From: Paludibacteraceae bacterium
GTDB lineage: Bacteria > Bacteroidota > Bacteroidia > Bacteroidales > Paludibacteraceae
Reading direction: 5' to 3'
Assembly (NCBI GenBank): GCA_017559505.1
Contig: JAFYSF010000008.1
Span: 1-64,000, forward strand
DNA length: 64,000 nt
The notes beneath the pieces were generated by a model. It was not told the origin of the DNA, made no database searches, and saw only the letters and a program-made list of their open reading frames with translations. Below are positions 60,292-64,000 of the stretch, piece after piece; the first letter of the stretch is position 1, and every line of letters begins with the position of its first letter. The translations under genes and the position numbers were made by a program.

Positions 60292-61314
60292 ATGAATAAA
60301 GATGTTTTAGTTGCTCTTATAGCAAAGGATGTCAATGAATTACAAACTTTGACTGAAGGACTTGATCAAATGCAGGTAATCCCTGCTCCTTATCTTCGTT
60401 TGGCTTTAGATAAGTCAAAAGCGTTGACTGCTAATATAGATAATCTTATCAACTATTTAAATAACAAAGAAGTAGAAGATGCGGCGGAGGCTCAACGCTT
60501 GGCTGAACTCGAGGCTAAAAAGGCAGAAGAGGCTGCTCATGAAGCTGAGTTGGCTCGCATAGCCGAGGAGCAAGAAGCTCTATTCCGTGCTGAAGAACTT
60601 GAACGTGAGCGTCAAGCAGAAGCTCGTCGTAAGGCGGAAATAGAAATTGCACGTCAAGTTGCTGCTATTGAGGCTGCGCGTCAAGCTGACCTCGAGGCTA
60701 AACGTCGTCGCGAAGAGGAAGAAGCAGCGCGTCAAGCTGAACTTGAAGAAAAACGTCGTCGCGAAGAAGAAGAGGCGCGCCGTCAAGAAGAAGAGCGTAT
60801 TCGTCTTGAGGCTGAACAAGCAGAAGCACGTCGTAGAGCAGAGGCAGAAGAGAGAGCTCGTATCGAAGAGGAGCAACGCATTCGTGAGGCTCTCGAACAG
60901 AAAAAACGCGAAGAGGAACGTTTGGCTGCCGAAAAACTTCAAGCAGAGCAAGCTACAGTTTCAATTGTTGATGTTGTAGTTGAAAATCAAACTATAACAG
61001 TGGCCGATTCTATCGAAACATCTGAGTCTTTGGCTGATAAACTTGCCAAAAATGCTGATGATACACTTGCCTCTGCGCTTAATAGTAAAAAGATAACTGA
61101 TTTGAAATCAGCTATAACACTAGGCGACCGTTTCCGTTTCCAACGTGAACTTTTTGGTGGAAATGGCGAAAAAATGAATAAAGCAATATCAGATTTTAAT
61201 TCGTTTGAAACTATGACTGAGGCTCAAGATTATATGACTAAAAATTTTGACTGGTCGCTTGATAATGAGGCTGTTTCTGATTTCATTCAACTTCTTCAAC
61301 GTAGATATTTATAA
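60292..61314 (+). CDS. Coiled-coil protein with conserved C-terminal domain
   Basis: A 340-aa protein with no signal peptide. Residues about 60-225 are a highly charged Ala/Glu/Arg/Lys coiled coil with heptad A/E/R repeats (AEEAAHEAELARIAEEQEALFRAEELERERQAEARRK), like TolA or a filament stalk. The first 60 residues (LIAKDVNELQTLTEGLDQMQVIPAPYLRLALDKS) are a separate helical block. The C-terminal 90 residues (LGDRFRFQRELFGGNGEKMNKAISDFNSF...DWSLDNEAVSDFIQLLQRRYL) form a compact domain that recurs in Bacteroidota. Function unknown; perhaps a structural or scaffold protein. Confidence 0.85.
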   Translation: MNKDVLVALIAKDVNELQTLTEGLDQMQVIPAPYLRLALDKSKALTANIDNLINYLNNKEVEDAAEAQRLAELEAKKAEEAAHEAELARIAEEQEALFRAEELERERQAEARRKAEIEIARQVAAIEAARQADLEAKRRREEEEAARQAELEEKRRREEEEARRQEEERIRLEAEQAEARRRAEAEERARIEEEQRIREALEQKKREEERLAAEKLQAEQATVSIVDVVVENQTITVADSIETSESLADKLAKNADDTLASALNSKKITDLKSAITLGDRFRFQRELFGGNGEKMNKAISDFNSFETMTEAQDYMTKNFDWSLDNEAVSDFIQLLQRRYL

Positions 61315-61345
61315 TTTAACCACCATTGGTGTTATTATTTCTAAA

Positions 61346-61411
61346 CCGAAGTTTTTTTGAGCTTTTAGTAGGAAAAATTGTGAATTGTGAATTATGAATT
61401 GTGCATTATAT
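61346..61411 (+). repeat. 40-bp motif copy 2 running into a 7-bp array
   Basis: Bases 61346-61385 repeat the motif of 54059. Bases 61377-61411 are five heptamers (ATTGTGA, ATTGTGA, ATTATGA, ATTGTGC, ATTATAT). The rsmI ATG (61394) is part of the third unit. Confidence 0.75.
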
Positions 61412-62155
61412 TTGGTTCCAACTCCCGTTGGCAATCTTGAGGATATAACATATCGTGCTTTGCGCATTCTTAAAGAGGTGAATCTAGTGCTTGCCGAGGA
61501 TACTCGTACTACGGGTATTCTTTTCAAACACTTTGATATTCATACCCCTATGGCGTCGCATCATAAGTTCAACGAGCATAAAACCATTGCTCATTTTGCC
61601 GATCGCATTCTTGCAGGTGAATCTATTGCCCTTGTTAGTGATGCGGGTACTCCTGCTATTTCCGATCCGGGTTTTATGCTTGTGCGCGAATGTATCTCTC
61701 GAGGTATTCGGGTAGAGTGCCTACCGGGTGCAACAGCCTTTGTGCCAGCGCTTGTCGATTCTGGACTCCCAACCGACCGCTTTTGTTTCGAAGGGTTTCT
61801 CCCTCAAAAAAAAGGCAGACAAACTAAGTTGCAATCGCTTGTTGCTGAAGATAGAACAATGATTTTCTACGAATCTCCATATCGTCTTGTGAAAACACTC
61901 CAACAATTTGCAGAAGTGTTTGGTGCAGAGCGTCAAGCTTCGGTTTCTCGCGAAATATCAAAAATGTTTGAAGATACTCAACGTGGCACTCTTCAACAAC
62001 TTATTGAGCATTTCACGGCTACAGCACCTAAAGGCGAAATTGTGGTTGTAGTTGCAGGCGCAAGTCGAGATGCTATAAATTGTGTCTCAGAAGAAGGAGA
62101 AGAGGAAGAAATCGACCTCGCCAAAATTCGCAGGTCAAAAAAACACCGACAATAA
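61394..62155 (+). CDS. rsmI: 16S rRNA (cytidine-1402-2'-O)-methyltransferase RsmI
   Basis: Methylates the ribose of C1402 in the ribosomal decoding centre with SAM. The 253-aa protein has VPTPVGNLEDITYRALRIL, the LAEDTRTTG loop, SDAGTPAISDPGF (SAM pocket) and LPGATAFVPALVDSGLPTDRFCFEGFLP. The usual start is M-x-L-Y-V-V-P-T; here an additional MNCALYL is encoded by a heptamer repeat array, so the true N-terminus arose from intergenic repeat. No other start fits. The C-terminus is charged. Confidence 0.96.
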   Translation: MNCALYLVPTPVGNLEDITYRALRILKEVNLVLAEDTRTTGILFKHFDIHTPMASHHKFNEHKTIAHFADRILAGESIALVSDAGTPAISDPGFMLVRECISRGIRVECLPGATAFVPALVDSGLPTDRFCFEGFLPQKKGRQTKLQSLVAEDRTMIFYESPYRLVKTLQQFAEVFGAERQASVSREISKMFEDTQRGTLQQLIEHFTATAPKGEIVVVVAGASRDAINCVSEEGEEEEIDLAKIRRSKKHRQ

Positions 62156-62156
62156 T

Positions 62157-62310
62157 CCTTACCATACAGTAACCTTCTTCATAGGATAACCATACTTTCA
62201 AGCTATCTGTTGGCGTCTTAAAATCGTACTCGGGGGACGAGCAAGATAGGTTTATCCTTCGTATATCTTTCGTATATCCTTCGTATATACTTCGTATATC
62301 CTTCGTAGAA
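62157..62310 (+). repeat. Dispersed-element remnant and 11-bp array
   Basis: 62157-62202 is the core (with CATAGGATAACC) of the 115-bp element, without its palindromes. 62256-62310 is a different 11-bp array of five units, CTTCGTATATC consensus. No gene lies between rsmI and yjjG. Confidence 0.7.
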
Positions 62311-62380
62311 GGTAGGGAAAAGATAGCAATTCGAGTATAGAAAAGTAGTGTAAAAAAATCAGTAGTATAACTCCTTTCTT

Positions 62381-62408
62381 CCCATTCCTCATTTCTCATT
62401 CTTCATTC
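62381..62408 (+). repeat. 7-bp tandem array, 4 units
   Basis: CCCATTC/CTCATTC/TTCATTC heptamers end just before the HAD hydrolase start. Confidence 0.75.
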
Positions 62409-62414
62409 CCCACT

Positions 62415-63110
62415 ATGTACACCCACATTCTCATTGACCTTGATGATACGCTTTGGGATTTTCGTAAAAATTCCAAAATTGCGATGCAAGAAATATTTAA
62501 CGACTACGAATTAATCAATTACTATGATTCATTCGAGTCGTTTTATTGTATTTATATGGAGAAAAATCATCAGTTGTGGGAGCAATATGCAAAAGGAGAA
62601 GTGACAAAAGATTTTTTGTCGTTAGAGCGTTTTTTGTATCCATTGCGCATTGTTGGTAATGAAGATGTTGAATTGGCGAAAAAGATGGGTGATGATTTTC
62701 TTCATCGTACAGCAATGCAATCTAATTTGGTTGATGGAGCACTCGAAATGCTTGAATATCTTAGGTCTAAGGGTTACATCCTATCAATAATCTCAAATGG
62801 ATTTGTTGAGGTGCAATACACAAAATTGCGACGTTCGGGGTTATTGCCATATTTTTCTAATGTATTTTTGTCGGAGGAGGTCGGCTATCAAAAACCCGAC
62901 GTTCGATTTTTTCAAACAGTTTTAGAACGATTGGAAGCAAGGCCTACGGAATGTCTTGTTATTGGAGATAATTTGCAAACCGATATTCAAGGTGCAGAAA
63001 ATGCAAATATAAATGCTGTGTTGTATTGTAGCGATGCCTATTCTCTGTCAAAAGTTGAGTTTATGGGTCAAATAATAGCGAATTTAATCGAAATTAAGTC
63101 TATTTTATAG
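62415..63110 (+). CDS. HAD hydrolase, YjjG-like pyrimidine nucleotidase
   Basis: A 231-aa cytosolic phosphatase of the haloacid-dehalogenase superfamily. Motif I is ILIDLDDTLWDF (DxDxT with nucleophile Asp), motif II IISNGF, motif III Lys in YQKPD and motif IV VIGDNLQTDIQGAENANI. The helical cap sits after motif I. The LIDLDDTLWDFRKNSKIAMQEIFNDYEL start and LVIGDNLQTDIQGA agree with YjjG, which dephosphorylates non-canonical pyrimidine nucleotides, but HAD specificity is hard to read by eye. No operon partners. Confidence 0.85.
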   Translation: MYTHILIDLDDTLWDFRKNSKIAMQEIFNDYELINYYDSFESFYCIYMEKNHQLWEQYAKGEVTKDFLSLERFLYPLRIVGNEDVELAKKMGDDFLHRTAMQSNLVDGALEMLEYLRSKGYILSIISNGFVEVQYTKLRRSGLLPYFSNVFLSEEVGYQKPDVRFFQTVLERLEARPTECLVIGDNLQTDIQGAENANINAVLYCSDAYSLSKVEFMGQIIANLIEIKSIL

Positions 63111-63521
63111 TATTTTTATCTATAAATAATCCATGTTTTTTGCTTATTTTATGGCACTTTTTTCACTTTTTTATGACTAAAAACATGTTTTACAACATAA
63201 AATAATTTTTAATTGAATTTTAGAAAAAGTGCATTGTTTTTTAGTGTTTTTGATAATATATTCGTTTAAAATATTGATATTCAGTTGCGTTTTTTGCTTT
63301 TGTTTTTAGTTTCAAATTAAAAGCAAGCAACGGCAATTTTATTCTAAAAAAAAGAATAAAAGTCAAAGGTGTAAAAAAGATTATATTTTCGTTTGTATAT
63401 TTGCAGATAAATATGTAATTTTGCTGACTGAATTTGTGTGCCGTATTGCACACTTGTTTTCGTGTGCAAAGCGTTATCGAAAACTAATTATTAACATTAT
63501 TTATAACTAAAAAAAATCTTT
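63111..63521 (+). promoter_or_regulatory. Long leader region of susC-like gene
   Basis: A 411-bp AT-rich gap without ORF support. A candidate -7 box TATATTTG lies at 63396-63403. The transcribed part carries three related segments: GTGTGC (63436-63441), GCACAC (63448-63453) and GTGTGC (63462-63467). The middle one can pair with either flank, so two hairpins exclude each other. Confidence 0.5.
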
Positions 63522-64000
63522 ATGAGAAAGTTAATTCTTTTGTTCTCGGCATTGGTACTTTGTATTGGTGTCGTATTTGGACAGGGAAAAACTGTTTCAG
63601 GTCGCGTTATCGACGAAAATAACGAACCTGCAATTGGTGCCTCTATCCAAGTGAAAGGAGCAGAAACAGTTGGTACAATTTCCGATTTCGATGGTAATTT
63701 TACTATTACTCTTCCTGCTGGTACAACTCATCTTATCGTTTCTTATGTAGGTTACACTACAGTGGAACAAAAAGCAGAAAATGGTATGGTAGTTCGTCTA
63801 TCTGCTGATGCTGAGGTGCTTGATGAAGTTATGGTTGTTGCCTATGGTACACAAACTAAAAAATCATTCTCGGGTTCTGCTACAGTTGTAAAAGGTGAAA
63901 CTCTTGAGAAAAAGAATCCTTCAGAAGTTTCTAAAGCTCTTGCTGGTGAAATCGCTGGTGTACAAGTAGTTTCTACTTCTGGTCAACCAGGTTCTTCTGC
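63522..64000 (+). CDS. SusC/RagA-family TonB-dependent receptor, N-terminal part
   Basis: The frame is open from ATG 63522 to the window end (159 codons seen; full proteins have about 1000). A signal peptide (about 1-20, MRKLILLFSALVLCIGVVFG) is followed by the CarboxypepD_reg-like domain (VSGRVIDENNEPAIGASIQVKG...GTISDFDGNFTI). Next comes the TonB-box-like LDEVMVVAYGTQTKKSFSGSATVV and the plug start (KALAGEIAGVQVVSTSGQPGSS). This is the standard beginning of SusC-type glycan or peptide importers, which pair with a SusD lipoprotein just downstream, outside the window. The substrate is unknown. Confidence 0.93.
   Translation, partial: MRKLILLFSALVLCIGVVFGQGKTVSGRVIDENNEPAIGASIQVKGAETVGTISDFDGNFTITLPAGTTHLIVSYVGYTTVEQKAENGMVVRLSADAEVLDEVMVVAYGTQTKKSFSGSATVVKGETLEKKNPSEVSKALAGEIAGVQVVSTSGQPGSS

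Noticed and set aside
60580-60951. 123-aa ORF antisense to the coiled-coil gene
   Set aside because: A mirror of Glu/Arg-rich repeats (Phe/Leu-rich product); no start or conservation signal.

Overview
The window looks like chromosomal DNA of a Bacteroidales bacterium (phylum Bacteroidota). The evidence is: AT-rich DNA; promoters of the Bacteroidota primary-sigma type (TTG, 19-21 bp, TAnnTTTG) at more than a dozen positions; almost no Shine-Dalgarno sequences; a fused secDF; a SusC/RagA TonB-dependent receptor at the right edge; two secreted proteins with tails resembling type IX secretion sorting domains; a PorT-like barrel; DUF5606; and a SAM-II type riboswitch in front of metK. Genus cannot be assigned from the sequence alone.

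Layout. 0-5 kb: housekeeping genes trmD, a ttcA-like gene, serS and radA on the + strand, behind a 176-bp MITE-like element with an 8-bp target duplication. 5-10.3 kb: an accessory stretch on the - strand with a DUF4143-type ATPase preceded by 23-bp repeats, an isolated 44-codon Cys-containing peptide gene, a LemA/membrane-protein pair, and a small XRE regulator preceded by a long rod-shaped RNA with its own promoter. 10.4-22 kb: secDF, then a six-gene - strand operon (TolC, MacA-like adaptor, MacB-like ATPase and permease, LytS-type kinase, LytTR regulator), then aspA. 22-31.8 kb: gdhA, a surface-glycan cluster (kelch lipoprotein, Wzi-like protein, three glycosyltransferases of which one is fused to a Kdo-kinase-like domain, O-antigen ligase) and metK. 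32-48 kb: two FKBP isomerases, ferredoxin, PorT-like barrel, LMW phosphatase, recA, bcp, ung with an unusual insertion, a T9SS-type secreted protein, a carboxyltransferase with a degenerate biotin domain, phosphoesterase, hydrolase, EEP-family protein, two rhomboids and HU. 48.5-64 kb: outer-membrane protein, argS, YeiH-type transporter, a second T9SS-type protein with an upstream micro-ORF, smpB, esterase, CstA-like permease, a PIF1-like helicase with HRDC and HTH domains, a coiled-coil protein, rsmI, a YjjG-like HAD phosphatase and the start of a susC.

The most striking material lies outside the genes. Intergenic DNA is filled with short tandem repeats of only two periods: 7 bp (at least twelve arrays of several unrelated sequences) and 11 bp (five arrays). 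Four of the 11-bp arrays share one consensus and lie upstream of a promoter in the same orientation. One array-plus-promoter unit of about 180 bp occurs twice, driving a kelch gene and metK. A 115-bp element with palindromic ends occurs twice with a remnant. GC skew on the + strand changes from G-rich to C-rich near 29.3 kb irrespective of gene direction, which suggests a replication terminus. Assignments rest on reading motifs by eye; no database search was done.
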